NCBI GenBank assembly: GCA_021234155.1
Contig: JAJEKV010000003.1
Location: 8,248,413 to 8,312,412 of the forward strand
DNA: 64,000 nt
Source of the DNA: Isoetes taiwanensis
Lineage: Eukaryota; Streptophyta; Lycopodiopsida; Isoetales; Isoetaceae
Direction of reading: 5' to 3'
Both the position numbers and the translations under genes were made by a program. This document shows, piece by piece, positions 1-10,990 of the stretch; the first letter of the stretch is position 1, and every line of letters begins with the position of its first letter. A model generated the notes under the pieces. That model saw only the letters and a list, made by a program, of their open reading frames with translations. It did not search any database and had not been told where the DNA came from.

Positions 1-1139
1 TTTTTGTGATTGGATTGCTATGGTATAGAGCTCATAAACGGGTTACGAAAGCTAGAACCTACAGACGCAGCCTGAGGAATTATTCTCTAGCAGAAGTGAG
101 AGAAATGACTGATAATTTCTCGGGGGATAATTTAATTGGACAAGGGGGTTTTGGGTTTGTGTACAGAGGGAGGATGCGAGATGGGTTTCGAGTGGCTGTG
201 AAAAGAGAGCGCGTGGATCGGAAAAGCCCGCCTTCAATCTTCTATGAGGAAGTCCGAGTCCTTGAACGGGTCCGCCATCGCCATATTGTGGAGTTCTTAG
301 GCTACTGCGAAGAGCAAGGCAAGTAATTCCCATAACTAATTTAAAAAAACTAAGTTATAGCTGCTGCACATAATTATGATCCTTTTTCTGATTTCATTGT
401 CTCCCCAGATGAACGTATGCTTCTGTTTGAGTATATGGGCAGAGGAAACTTGCGAATGCAGCTCCACGAAGAGAAAAATCTTACAAATTGGGGCCTCCGA
501 ATGCGGATCGCCCACCAAATTGCCTCAGCATTAGATTACTTGCATCATGGAGCCAACCCTCCTATTATTCACCTAGACGTGAAGCCAGAGAATATCCTTC
601 TAGGAATTGATTTTACCGTCAAAATTGCTGATTTTGGTCTGTCACGAATGGGGCGCAGAGGTGATGCAGAGTTTGAAACTACCATGACAGACAACATCAT
701 GGGATCTAAAGGGTATATTGATCCTGAATACAGCATAAATTTTACTCTTTCACCTAAGAGCGACGTATACAGTTTTGGGATAATACTTCTAGAGCTCATC
801 TCAGGGAAAAAAGCTGTGTTTGAGGGAAAAGGGTCAGATTTTCAGCTGCTGGGAGAATGGGCAAATAGATTTCGAGGAAACAGGGAATTGATGAGAAAAG
901 AGTTGCCAGATCCAGTTTTGGCTGGATCTATTTTTGAAGATGAATTGGATGAAATGGGGGAACTAGCGTTGTGGTGTGTGGCTGAAACTAGGATAGAAAG
1001 GCCAAGCATGGCTGATGTGAAGAAGAAAATGGAGTCTGTGTTGATGAAAACTCTAGGAAACTATTCTACGAGCTCACTCAGCAATCTTAGCTCAAGCCAG
1101 CCATCAGAGGGCTATACAAGCATCCTTTTGGGCAGATGA
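1..1139 (+). CDS. Receptor-like protein kinase, 5' end outside window
   Basis: Membrane receptor-like Ser/Thr kinase (RLK/Pelle group). The window opens inside the gene: the first residues (FVIGLLWYRAHKR) are the end of a transmembrane helix followed by basic juxtamembrane residues. Exon 1 runs to 318 and exon 2 from 409 to the TGA at 1137-1139. Visible kinase landmarks are the glycine loop GQGGFGFV (near 138), the lysine in AVKRE (near 201), the catalytic loop HLDVKPEN (near 570), DFG (near 630), GYIDPEY and the SDVYSFG segment, and a C-terminal Ser-rich tail. The catalytic loop reads HLD rather than HRD, so it is a non-RD type kinase. The ectodomain lies upstream and is not visible, so the subfamily (WAK-like, LRK10-like, CrRLK1L-like) cannot be fixed. 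The frame is intact once the non-canonical intron is removed, so I treat it as a functional gene cut by the window edge. Confidence 0.85.
319..408 (+). other. GC-AG intron in the receptor kinase gene
   Basis: Ninety-base intron with donor AG|GCAAGT and acceptor CCCCAG. The GT at 323 would join AAA to TGA and stop the protein. The GC donor at 319 joins G+AT to make Asp and gives EEQDERMLLFEYM, the expected kinase sequence across this point. A donor otherwise perfectly complementary to U1 is typical of GC-AG introns. Confidence 0.75.
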
Positions 1140-2800
1140 AGCTTTCGTTTTTCCCAATGATCCATTTTTATCAATATCATTTATTTTCTTGGTAACTAAC
1201 TTGTATTGTTTAAATCACAGTGTATTGTTCATTGCAGACCGTACTGGAGAGACTTGATTTGTAGATCAAATATTTTGAAACTCCGTTAAGCGGTTAAAAA
1301 TAGTAAACATGTACAGGGGAATGGAGGTATGCCCAATTTTTCGCTCCAGGGGTTGCGAGATGCTACTCGTGTGGCTGATTCAGCGTGACATATTTTTGGA
1401 GCAGCAACGTATCTGGAGCAGCACGGAATCAGCTTACATTTGCAGACCCAAAAGATTATCATGTGAATGGCCCTAACAGTAGGCATGTGGCCTTGCCTGT
1501 GCCTACTACTTTTGCGGCCTTGTTTGTGATCTATTTCTAATACAAAAGTTTTTGTTTGTGGTCTATTTCTAATTTGTGGTCTATTTGTAATACAACAAAT
1601 TTTTCATGTGGCCTTGTTTAAACTATATAATTGCTATAGGCGAGATCCTTTCAGTATCATTCTTTATTCTTTTTCTATCTTGCTGCCACGTTCGCGGGTT
1701 TGTCGGGGGGAAAGGTCGAAGGAAAAAAATATATTTAATATTTAAATTTTGGGATAGTGATGCGTATAGGATCTGTAACACGTATAGGATCTGTAGATTT
1801 GTTATGCATTCCTCGCCGCACGCAACACATTCTACCAGGCAGGGCCGATTATAAATGAGAGTTGAATCCTGACAGCCTAACTCTGGGTGCTAAAGATAAA
1901 AAGTTTGGATTGTATTCCATATAATTGGCCTCCGCAACAAATATTTGATGATTGTGCCTTGACCTTGTGAAAGCAGAAAACAGTGGTAAGGCAGTGTGCT
2001 TGAGTCGGAAGATAGAAATTTTGGATCTAGAAAAGTATGGCAGCCTGATTTTCGTTTTCCAAACTAGCTGCTTCGTTGTAACAAAGTTAGCAGTCGCAAA
2101 AAAATTGGCTTCCAAGGTTTTCCTAATGCAATTGTCTGCTACTTCTAAAATGTGTTGCAACCCTTTGTCTGCATTTGCTTTGCATATAGTGGCCCTCTTT
2201 GAAAAGCTCAATAAGAAAAAAGAATTTGATTTTGATGGAGAAGCTGTTGAACGGATTTGGCTGGCTATGGCAACCTCTTCCAGCAAGTATGCTAGTTTTG
2301 TCTGGCTTTAAGCAACATAATTGACCGTGGATTTGTTTTCAGGGCATGATTTAGCCCGATGAGCTACTAACAGAGCTTAGAATTATGGAGCATCAAGGTT
2401 CTTTTGATAAAAACTTCAAAGAGTGCCACCGTCCATCTGACCAACCATTTATTTTATGCAATAATAGACAAACATATCTGTTATGACTTCGCCGCCTTCT
2501 CTGCATACAGACAAACAGATCTGTATTTCTGTAACGAACCTAGTGGCCTTGGGGCATGATATTAGTACATTAAATTTAAACATTGCTAACATGTTAATAA
2601 TCCTAGTAAATCTTTAAATTGGTGAGCACCCTTAAATCAGATTGCTACAAAAATCGTGGCCTATGCTGCGATATCAGACAGCAGCATATCGATCTGATTA
2701 GAAAGCAACCATGACAAATCTGGTCTTCAGCATACCGGATGGGCATCTGGCAGGATGCCCTGGCAACATGATAGATTGTCAGCTGGGGTTTTCTGCATTA
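1140..2800. other. Non-coding stretch after the kinase gene
   Basis: 3' flank of the kinase gene and intergenic DNA. Open frames exist on both strands around 1849-2311 (up to 145 codons) but they overlap, have no recognisable domain and show no splice context, so no gene is called. Short direct repeats occur (for example GTGGTCTATTTCTAAT near 1560). Confidence 0.4.
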
Positions 2801-2808
2801 GGCAAAAC

Positions 2809-2816
2809 TATATAAG
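2809..2816 (+). promoter_or_regulatory. Possible TATA box
   Basis: TATATAAG in the context AAAACTATATAAGAAGAAGG, followed by a purine-rich leader-like sequence. It could be the core promoter of an unrecognised transcript or of a decayed LTR. No convincing coding sequence follows; the 117-codon frame at 2952-3305 matches nothing I know. Confidence 0.25.
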
Positions 2817-3305
2817 AAGAAGGCGGCCTTGCAAATGAACAGAAACCGAAAGACATTTTGAAGCGAAAGATTGAGGAGAAAGCTTGAAGCAAGCAGACGG
2901 TGATCAAGCCGATTCTAAGCAAAAGCGATGTGAAATTTACCAGGTGGGGATGTGCATGATTACTTGGAGTCCATCTTTTGTTGTAGCTTTCATGAAGTCA
3001 AGGAACAGAGTGGAAATTGTTTTCTGAACCTTAAAGCCATCTATGAATCAGAACCTTGCTCTGAATTCGTCCAATGGCATCCGTTCTTATACTGCCATGC
3101 CAACCTCTATGTAATAATCTCTGATCTTGATGTCTTTATCAATCTAACTCTTGCTTTAAAATTATCTTTGTTGGTAGAAATCCGGTGCTTGAGATATAAT
3201 TGGGGCCTTATTGACAAAACTCGGAGTTGGTGCTTGTGCAGAGCCAGGGAACCCAGTGCCCAGCTGGATCTGCAGCTTCGTCGCTTTTTGGTTTTAATAT
3301 CTTAA

Positions 3306-3330
3306 GGGGATACCGGGGTCGGGTATCCCC
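3306..3330. repeat. Short GC-rich hairpin
   Basis: Perfect 9-bp inverted repeat GGGGATACC / GGTATCCCC around a 7-base loop, just after the last open frame of this stretch. Function unknown. Confidence 0.4.
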
Positions 3331-3452
3331 AATACACTTTAATAAACATGATGATAGTCCTAAGGTTTCGGCGTGCTAGTATATTGAGTTATAAAACCGT
3401 GACTAGGGAATATTATCTTCAAAGTAGGACATGACTAGGCCAGTGTAGTATC

Positions 3453-3796
3453 GTACTTCTTGTACCATACATGTACAGTACATATGCAACATACAGTACG
3501 AAATAACATATGAGGGCCAGTTTACGTACAAATGTACGTCAAAAGTTGTTGTTTAAAGTAAACGTACGGTACGTATAGTACCATAAAATACATACAGTAC
3601 GTACGTGAACCAAAAAAATATTTTTATTTTTATTTTTTTTGAAAAGTACTTGTACTGTACCGTACATGTACTATAGCTAGAAAGTACGTACCGTACGCGT
3701 ACGTAAATAATTCTTATTTGATGCACAAAATGAATAAGTACGTACAGTACGTATGGGCACGGTACCTTAAGTATGGAAAACGTAACGTACGTGTAC
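3453..3796. repeat. GTAC-rich low-complexity tract
   Basis: About 27 copies of the self-complementary tetramer GTAC in 344 bases, often as CGTACG or GTACGTAC runs, where about one would be expected by chance. A T-rich run (ATTTTTATTTTT) interrupts the middle. There is no fixed period, so it is not a simple microsatellite. No coding potential. Confidence 0.7.
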
Positions 3797-3840
3797 GTAA
3801 CCTACACTGGACTAGACCAAGTTATGCAAATCCTTCCTTC

Positions 3841-4550
3841 TAGGCCAGATCATGGTGTGGAGCTAAAGGGTATAATAATACAAAAGCTAAAGAAGAGGAT
3901 TAGGAAATTGAATGGAATATTAGTATAGCTAAGGGAATGAATGATAAATATCAACTGTGTGATGCCGATGGAGGAATATGTAGCATTATAACAGGGGGTT
4001 CCTTTTGTATTTTTATACGCTTTTGCATATGGTTTTGCTATGATTTCATCGCGTATGCAATTGGATGTACTAATGCGTACATCTAGAGTGCGCATACGAG
4101 TGCACTAATTTTGGGCTAGTTTTATTAATCTTTTCCAATGGTTTAAGACCTTTTTATTTTTAAGCTTCAAATCATGGCATGCAAGACCTCGAGAGTTCTA
4201 CTTTAGGGTTGGATTTCGGAGCTCTACTTTAGGGTTCTATTCTGGTTGATCTGGAAGTATGGCTATGGTTTCGAGGAGCTCCATGGCAATGGAGGGCTCC
4301 CGGATTGTAGTTCACGTTTTAGAGATTGTAGCCCTTTTGCTTAGCGATGGCTTGCAGGAGCCCTATGGTAGTTTCGCAATGGCAGGGTCCTCTGGCATAC
4401 CAATCTTTACTTGGGTTTTTGTAGAAATCGCCCTGTCTTGAGCTCCGGATCAGCTCCATTTTGCTGCCAGAGATCGGATTTAGTTTTGCTTCGCAGTTTC
4501 TCAGCCTTGACCTCATTTAGCCTTCTACTGCGCTACGCAATTCTGATGGC
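3841..4550 (+). other. Non-coding stretch with possible 5' exon
   Basis: Two copies of TCTACTTTAGGGTT (near 4200-4230) and a run of short ATG-led frames with no recognisable product. A strong splice-donor-like site (GCG|GTAAGT) lies at about 4550, so 4200-4549 could be an untranslated or short coding 5' exon of a gene continuing towards 5160. This is inference only. Confidence 0.2.
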
Positions 4551-5159
4551 GGTAAGTTATTTTCTAACATCTCTTGAATGATATGCAGGCATTTAGATTG
4601 TTGACAATTGTTGTCCAACTTGCATCTATTCAGTCTGATTGCCTCATTGATCTTATATGACCATCTTCCTTTTCTGAACATTCCAACAGCTGAGCTGAGG
4701 AAGTGGGCCGCTAGTTTTATACTTTATAAGTTTAAACTTTTGCAGCCAACAAAAGAACTTATGTTAGAAGCTGATGAATGGTCTTGGATACTATATATAG
4801 AATCCTTGCTGCTGAGGCAGAGTCTCATCATCTCAACCAGCGTTTGCACCTACAGTTCGAATTATTTCCCTGATCTAATTTTTTCTTAAGCTTATTAAGA
4901 TGCCACACTGCAAGTCATCAGTGCCCAAATCTGTTTAGATTCTTCCTGCATACAGGTTTTTGTGGAAAGATTCCGTGGGCATGCTGTTGCAGGATATGAT
5001 GGAATTTTTGTGACCCTATGGTCGCATATTGCAAAACCCGACTACTGTAGCCAGAAGGAGGCCGCCACAGGATGTGACCCAAATGCACATGCATACTGGC
5101 ATCATGCTGATTCATAGCTAGAAGCTCTTTTATCTCCAAAGGCTTTGATTCCGGAAGCT

Positions 5160-5379
5160 ATGGCAGCTCAAATTTCGCAGGCTTCTTCGGGCATTAGAAC
5201 TGACAGTATATGTTCTATGCCCCAGGGAAACTATGGAGGGATTGGAAGGCTTGCAGAAGAAAGCATCAGATCGCTTGTCATCAAGCATCTACCTTTGCTG
5301 AGAATAGTTGCTAGGATAGATTTCCATGGAGATGGGAATTCTGTAGCCATCTTAGGACAACATGTGGACTTATCAAATG
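5160..5379 (+). CDS. Candidate exon of an unrecognised gene
   Basis: An ATG in good context (GCTATGGCAGCT) opens a 73-residue frame of balanced composition beginning MAAQISQASSGIRTDS and ending in VDLSN at a donor-like G|GTATGT (5380). The residues include a plausible mixed segment (LPLLRIVARIDFHGDGNS) but I recognise no family. No clear downstream exon could be joined; the sequence beyond 5430 holds a tandem duplication and AT-rich DNA. It may be a first exon, a fragment, or chance. Position 4550, upstream, has a strong donor that could belong to the same transcript. Confidence 0.25.
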
Positions 5380-5432
5380 GTATGTCTTTTTTCATCACAT
5401 TTCAGTATTTCATTCACAGTTTAAGGACTCTG

Positions 5433-5494
5433 CATTTGTTGAAAGGATGCGGTACAAACACTTCATTTGTTGAAAGGATGCAGTACAAACAGAT
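5433..5494. repeat. 31-bp direct tandem duplication
   Basis: Two adjacent copies (5433-5463 and 5464-5494) of a unit starting CATTTGTTGAAAGGATGC, differing at one or two bases. Confidence 0.8.
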
Positions 5495-5934
5495 GCTGTA
5501 AAATAATAAGGTCTCATGCATAAACATTTTCATGAATAGATGTTAAATGCTCTAGGAATTTCGTGCATAGAGATTTTCATGAACACTATGCTAAAATTTG
5601 TACCGTGATATTGGCTTTGGCATCCTGTGCTATATTGAAAACTAATTATGACTTTGGCTTCTTGTGTTGCATTAGAATCCTGTACATATTTTATGAATGT
5701 GGTCATATAAATTATGCTTAAGCTACCAACGAAACATTTAAACTTCTCACCATGTGTTCTTATGCCATTCCTTAGTCAAGTTACAACTAAATCAAAGTTT
5801 TGTTTCAACTATGTTTTGCCAAACAAAAATTTAAGTCCTCCTCAGGTTCAATTGCAATACTGAAGCTTCTTAGTAAGTATCTATCTATCTATTTAGGCCC
5901 TTAAACTTTACTTATGTTTGTTTTTGTGAGGGCT

Positions 5935-6415
5935 CGAAGGGTGCCAATTTTTTTTAATAACCAATATGTAATTAATATTAACATTAATTAACATAAAGCA
6001 TTACATCAAACTATGTTAAATTAAAATCCTCCTCAAACCCCCTTTGGTTTGGGTGCATTCACACGGGGGGTGACGTAGGGCCCGAAGGGCCCAAATTTTT
6101 TTTTAATATAACAATCAACACACAACTATTATTAACATTATTAACATAAACCATTGCATTTAACACATTTAAATTAAAATCCCCCTTAAACCCCCTTTGG
6201 TTTGGGTGCATATTCACACGGGGGGTTACTTCGGGCAGCGAGAGCTGTCGGATGGGCATATTTGCCCTTTATTCCAAGATCTGGATCGTACATAGCGATC
6301 CTCGTTTGTGGGGTATGCATGTACAAATATTTGTATACTGTACATCAAGATTTGCAAAATACTATAAGGTTTGAGAGAATGTACTTAATGGGACCTTATG
6401 GGCTTAGTAGGAATG
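5935..6415. mobile_element. Degenerate copies of a repeat with GTGCATATTCACACGG ends
   Basis: Two adjacent copies of a GC-rich terminal segment (6049-6080 and 6202-6240) sharing TTTGGTTTGGGTGCA and CACACGGGGGG, each preceded by a GGGCYCGAAGGG motif and ~100 bases of AT-rich sequence. The same terminal segment, as a 28-bp inverted pair, bounds the element at 36571-36820. From 6230 to ~6390 the sequence follows the right half of that element in reverse orientation (GGATGGGCATATTTG, ATACTATAAGGTTTG, GAATGTACTTAATGG) but its second inverted repeat is missing, so this is a truncated copy. No transposase. Confidence 0.6.
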
Positions 6416-8880
6416 CGTACATATGTCTAGCAAGGTAGACAAGTTGAGTTAACTAATGGATATAATTGTTATACTTAAGTAAGACGTCTCCTTCCTATGA
6501 GCAGAATGGTTTTTGGATTACGGAAATGATTTATCTATGTAGGATAATAGCTAGTACTCTGGCCATGATGAAGTCCTAGGATAAGCTTTCCTTATGGGGG
6601 AAATGCTAGACTTTCTGTGTACTCTTGTAATGTTAGATGCCTAGATGACATGGTTATGTAGTAATTGCGAATGGTAGTTTCATGTTCTTGCTTTGGGTTT
6701 TGGCATTGCGACGTCATCACCTGCTAGTGGAATATGCAATGGCATAAAGTTGTTGAAACATTTGTGGATTCTATGATGCTAGAATATCTGGAGTAGGAGT
6801 GTTGTATTATGTTACTATGGATATGGTATGGCCTATCTTGTAAAGGTTCTTGGTGGTGTTCCATCTTGTGAAGATTCTTGATGGATGTTGTGGCATAGTG
6901 CATTGCATTGCATTGAACGGCCCATCTTGGGGAGGGGTAGTGTAACTCAGCATCCGTGGCCGGATGGCTAGGCGGATGAAACAAGGGGAGAGCGCCCTTG
7001 TGAAAAGCCTGTATGTACAGAAAGAAAGCAAAGCTATCTCTTTGGGGTCGCGACCCACGGAGTACGCTTGACATGTGTGCATACATACAGAAGGCATGGG
7101 AATGTAAACATGCTTGTATTCTAAGTTCTAACTAATGCAGGGACATAGCGAAGTAGGTAAATCTATTGTTGTTCTTATCTTTGATGGATATGCTAGATTG
7201 TTGATGATTTGGATGCTCCCGAGATGCTTTCATCCCCACTTAGTCCTTGTGGACTAACCCCCTTTCATGTTTGTATCTGTTTCAAGAGGGTACATCCTGA
7301 GTCGAAAATCCAGTATTCAGATGGAAAATTCAAGAATGGTGTTGCTACAGAGGAACATTTTTCCGTGTCATCCTTGGTGACCTTGGAGGAGGAGACGTCC
7401 GAGTGACCTGTTGTGCTAATTAGAAGTCGGTGGTGCACCAAGAATTAGATGAGCTTGGTCTTGTATATAAATATCCAATTAATGGAAGTATAAGTATTGA
7501 GCAAGTATATAAGTCTCATGAATGTTTAACTTAGATGTTAAACATGTCCGTGCGACGACCTAGGCCAAGGGGCTAGGTTAGTCTCAATTTCGTTAGACAT
7601 ATCCACTATGGTCCATTCGGTGATGCTATATTTCTTTGCCTTCTAACCTCTTCTCTACTTTTGGCTCAGTTTGCTCCAGCATTTCTGGGAGCAATCGATC
7701 TCAACCAAGGGTGTCAATGCCGCAATTGGCTCTGCATATTGCTCTTTTGCGTTAATTTGTTTCTAATTTTCATTTCTAGTTGTAGAGACAAGATTTTTTT
7801 CCCAGTTTACAAGAACCCATACCTAAATTGATTGGTCTGCATGCTGCTCCGTTCTTTTAGATAGTTCCCCTCTAATTTTTCCTTTTGATTGTAGGGACGA
7901 GTCCAGTTCGTAGATAATGGTTATTTGCATTCACTTGTAGTCTTTCCAGTTGGGCTTGCCATTCTAAACAAAGATTCAAATCATGGCGGTCATCACAGTT
8001 ACAGTTTCAGTTTCAGGTGGGTTCTTGAATAATTAGCAATCCTTCAGTCTGTGCAAGCTAACCACAGCCTTTCATTGGCCGATGGGCCTTCATTAATTTC
8101 CAATTGTGTTTTGCGACAAAACAGACAGGATCATAGAAAGCCCAGGGAGGCCCTTGCTAATGATATTTAGGAAATCAGTGTTGAGGTCAAAACTTGAACC
8201 ATGCTACACTAACTTCGATTTTGAAGCTGGATTGGATTCGGTAGCCAGATTTCTTACTTTGGGTCCTTGTTCATGCCGTGCTGAGACAAATCCAGAATGG
8301 TCTTTAAATACCGATGGAAAATTAGATGGGCACGAGTGGATGATGGAAGCAGGATGGATGGCTTAGATTGATTAGTAGGTTGTTGATTAGGATGCTAAAA
8401 ATAGCACTACTTATTAGCTTCATCTTTTCCAATTTCCTTGACTCCGATATGTAACACCTATGCAATTCATTTTGCATGCATTGGATGAGCCTATTAGGTT
8501 GAGCAAGGGCGACAATGCACGAAACGGCCTAATCCCAAACCATCCATCCAAGTAGCTTTCAATGATATTATGTTGAACAGCTAGGTGAATTCTAGTAGTG
8601 AATAGGGCAGATGGGGACCAGTTACGTATTGTAATAAAGAAACTTTATTGGAATTGTGCATTGTACTACAATACAAGTTTAGCAATTCCCCTCAATTCTA
8701 GTGCCCTTGACTTTATCTCTATCATAGTGACATTCGATGAGTCATCTTCCTGGGCTCTTCCAATGCCTTCACATGGCAAGCTAATGTATGCAACATGTTG
8801 GTCTCATATTTCATGCAATTAAGCCATTGTTTACAAAAAAAACATTCTCAAGCAAACAGTTAATAGAAAAAGATGTCATA
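6416..8880. other. Non-coding stretch
   Basis: No gene recognised. Open frames here (for example 6724-7097 minus, 8106-8366 plus, 8598-8822 plus) are short and match nothing I know. A short (GAATA)n run follows at about 8891-8911. Confidence 0.4.
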
Positions 8881-8948
8881 ATATGATAAAGAATAGAATA
8901 GAATAGAATAGTTTTTTTAAAGAAAGAATACGATTTTGTTGTGTTGTG

Positions 8949-9023
8949 AACATTTCTCTTTATCTACTCACTTCCTTAAGTAAGAGAAATGTTTGCAGCC
9001 GCCGCGATAAATTTCTTGTAGTG
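8949..9023 (-). mobile_element. CACTA-type miniature element, right terminus
   Basis: Read on the minus strand from 9023 the sequence is CACTACAAGAAATTTATCGC followed by GGCGGC, a CACTA-superfamily terminus. Internally AACATTTCTCTT (8950) and AAGAGAAATGTT (near 8981) form an inverted pair; the same motif follows the GC-rich hairpin in the related copies at 13468 and 49970. The opposite CACTA end is missing, so this looks like a deleted non-autonomous copy. Confidence 0.6.
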
Positions 9024-9500
9024 ATAAAGAGTGCAAGGACTTCTATCACCAGTTATCTACAATGTTAGGTAGCTCAACAAGGTTTAAAACAAAAGGCACT
9101 TATTTAAGAAGTGCGTTTGAAAGATTCCTTTGAAAATTCTGGAAAATTCAAAAAAGAGACGAAATAGGGAACATGAAAGATTGTTGAACACTTGGTGTTT
9201 AGAATACCACATAAAAAGTAACACTTTTATAGTATGTGATTAAAAAATAAATAAAGAAAAGAAAAAAACACAGTTTTAAGGTAGTTAACTCTAACATTAG
9301 AGAACCAACAAATTAATTTTGTTAAAAAAGAAGCAAGTACAGTGTGTCCTTTTGCATCATAATTTGTAAATGCCTTTAAAGTGCAATTTACGAAAACAGA
9401 AGAATAAAGTATGCAAAAAATAAATGATAGTTGCTCTAATTAAACATTGCTGGAGACAGAATAATAGATTCCATTTCAAAATTCTTCTTGAATCTATAAT
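9024..9500. other. AT-rich non-coding stretch
   Basis: AT-rich DNA between two transposon termini. No gene or repeat recognised. Confidence 0.4.
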
Positions 9501-9503
9501 ACA

Positions 9504-9532
9504 ACTAGAAAATTGCCCACATGCGGTGGGCA
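9504..9532 (-). mobile_element. Helitron-like 3' terminus
   Basis: On the minus strand: hairpin TGCCCACCGCATGTGGGCA, then ATTTT, then CTAG followed by T. A short GC hairpin a few bases before CTRR, with insertion next to T, is the hallmark of Helitron 3' ends. A second copy with a compensated stem lies at 26309-26334. The element would extend to higher coordinates; its 5' TC end was not located. Confidence 0.55.
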
Positions 9533-9690
9533 CTCCATGTGTTTGTACATCAAGAGTGTGGTAAAGACATCATGTGAGAACCAAATGATCGTTTTGTTGT
9601 TGTGTCTCCTATTCAAAATATTTATAGAGCCTTTTTCATTCCCATTCCATAATTTATTGGATGGTCAATATGTCAATGCATGAACTACAT

Positions 9691-9829
9691 TTCATAAGTC
9701 GTCATAAAAAAGGTTGAATGGTTTTTTAAACACCGTGTGACTTTTCATGGCAGTTGTTATTTTCATAAGTCGTCATAAAAAAGGTTGAATGGTTTTTTAA
9801 ACACCATGTGACTTTTCATGGCAGTTGGT
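9691..9829. repeat. 71-bp direct tandem duplication
   Basis: Two nearly identical adjacent copies starting TTCATAAGTCGTCATAAAAA (9691 and 9762). Flanking DNA is itself duplicated at lower identity: the stretch around 9640-9690 (ATTCCATARTTTAYTGGATGG, ATGAACTACATT) recurs around 9920-9980. Confidence 0.85.
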
Positions 9830-9874
9830 CTTCGTGGACAATAAAATCATATTCTATTCTATTCTATTCTATTT
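9827..9874 (+). mobile_element. LINE 3' end with (TATTC)n tail
   Basis: TTGGTCTTCGTGGACAATAA followed by five units of TATTC. The same 3' sequence (TTGGTCTCCGTGGATGATAA plus TATTC repeats) ends the LINE at 28924-29975, so this is a severely 5'-truncated copy of that family rather than a plain microsatellite. Confidence 0.55.
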
Positions 9875-9989
9875 TGTTGATTGCACATCCTATTCTAATT
9901 ACTTTGCAAAGCCTTCCTCATTTCCATTCCATAGTTTACTGGATGGTCAATATGTCACTCCATGAACTACATTCCATATGTTTCTTAAA

Positions 9990-10990
9990 TTTTAAAAGAA
10001 AAGCTCGCCGGTTTACCTTGTCCTAGACCTAATTGCTCGCTCCTCGGCATTCTCTACAGTTTTTGAGAAGAAAATGCTTCCCAAGGAACTCAAATCTATC
10101 TATGTTCTACTTATTCTCAGCGTTGCATGTGTTTTGCTTTGCAAATGCAATCATAAAATGCACACCACATGCACTTGGTTTATTAACTAAATTGTGAGGC
10201 ACACCCTTAATCATGTGTATGATAGAACACCGGATCTACAATAAGATTTTGGACAGGTGAATAACCTTTAAATAAATTGATTATTTCAAAGCTTGTCCGT
10301 GTTCTGCATATATACATTTCTACTTGCAAATGCAGTTATAGAACTATGTTAGCATGTACACCACTCACATGCATCCTGTTTGAAGGATTGCAAGTCGCAA
10401 ATTATCGACATTACCTGTTTAATTATTATGGTGGTTCTGTGTAGAATATGTGAAGTTGCAAGACTCAAGAACTGTATCAATAATTGGGGGAGGTCTCGTG
10501 GGGTTGGAGCTTGCTGGACAATTTTGTCCGAGTGTCCAATTGTTGTAAAAAAAAAATGAAAGCATATGTTACAGACATTTCCGACTAAAGCATAGACAAA
10601 TTACTGATTTGATCTGATGCGAGCAATACATGCCTTTTTGAACAGCCCTGCACTCCCACAAAAAGAATATTACCAACACCAGCTTTTCTACCTCATCTTC
10701 TATTTATGGAAGATAATTTGCTGTGAAAAGTTTTCGCCAGTGTGTGGTGTTAAGATCCATCAATCTGAAAATTATACAAAGCAAGAGCCTAATAACACCA
10801 ACCCCAAGGGGTAATGATTTTACCTTGGAAATGTTGCCAAAATGTACATGTAAATGACAATGTTCTTAAGGTCCAACCTCTCCTAAATTGCAAGCACTTC
10901 TTCGCATGCAAGACTCAGCTACATGTAAAATGGTTTATTTAGTATGCACGGTCTTGTATGGAACAGGCATTGCTGAAAATGCAGTAAACT
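9990..10990. other. Non-coding stretch
   Basis: No gene, repeat or transposon end recognised. Similar phrases (CTATCTATGTTCTACTTATT / TTGTCCGTGTTCTGCATATA with TTGCAAATGCA) recur about 180 bases apart, suggesting an old diverged duplication. Confidence 0.3.

Noticed and set aside
1849-2311. Overlapping open frames on both strands (145 and 119 codons)
   Set aside because: Mutually overlapping, no domain, no splice or promoter context; likely chance in this composition.
4259-4441. 60-codon frame beginning MAMVSRSSMAMEG
   Set aside because: No family match and an overlapping minus-strand frame; mentioned only as part of a possible 5' exon region.
8891-8911. (GAATA)n as a minus-strand LINE tail
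   Set aside because: The bases next to it do not match the LINE 3' consensus, so only a microsatellite can be supported.
9851-9874. Simple (TATTC)n microsatellite
   Set aside because: The preceding ~20 bases match the 3' end of the LINE at 29.9 kb, so it is better explained as a LINE tail.
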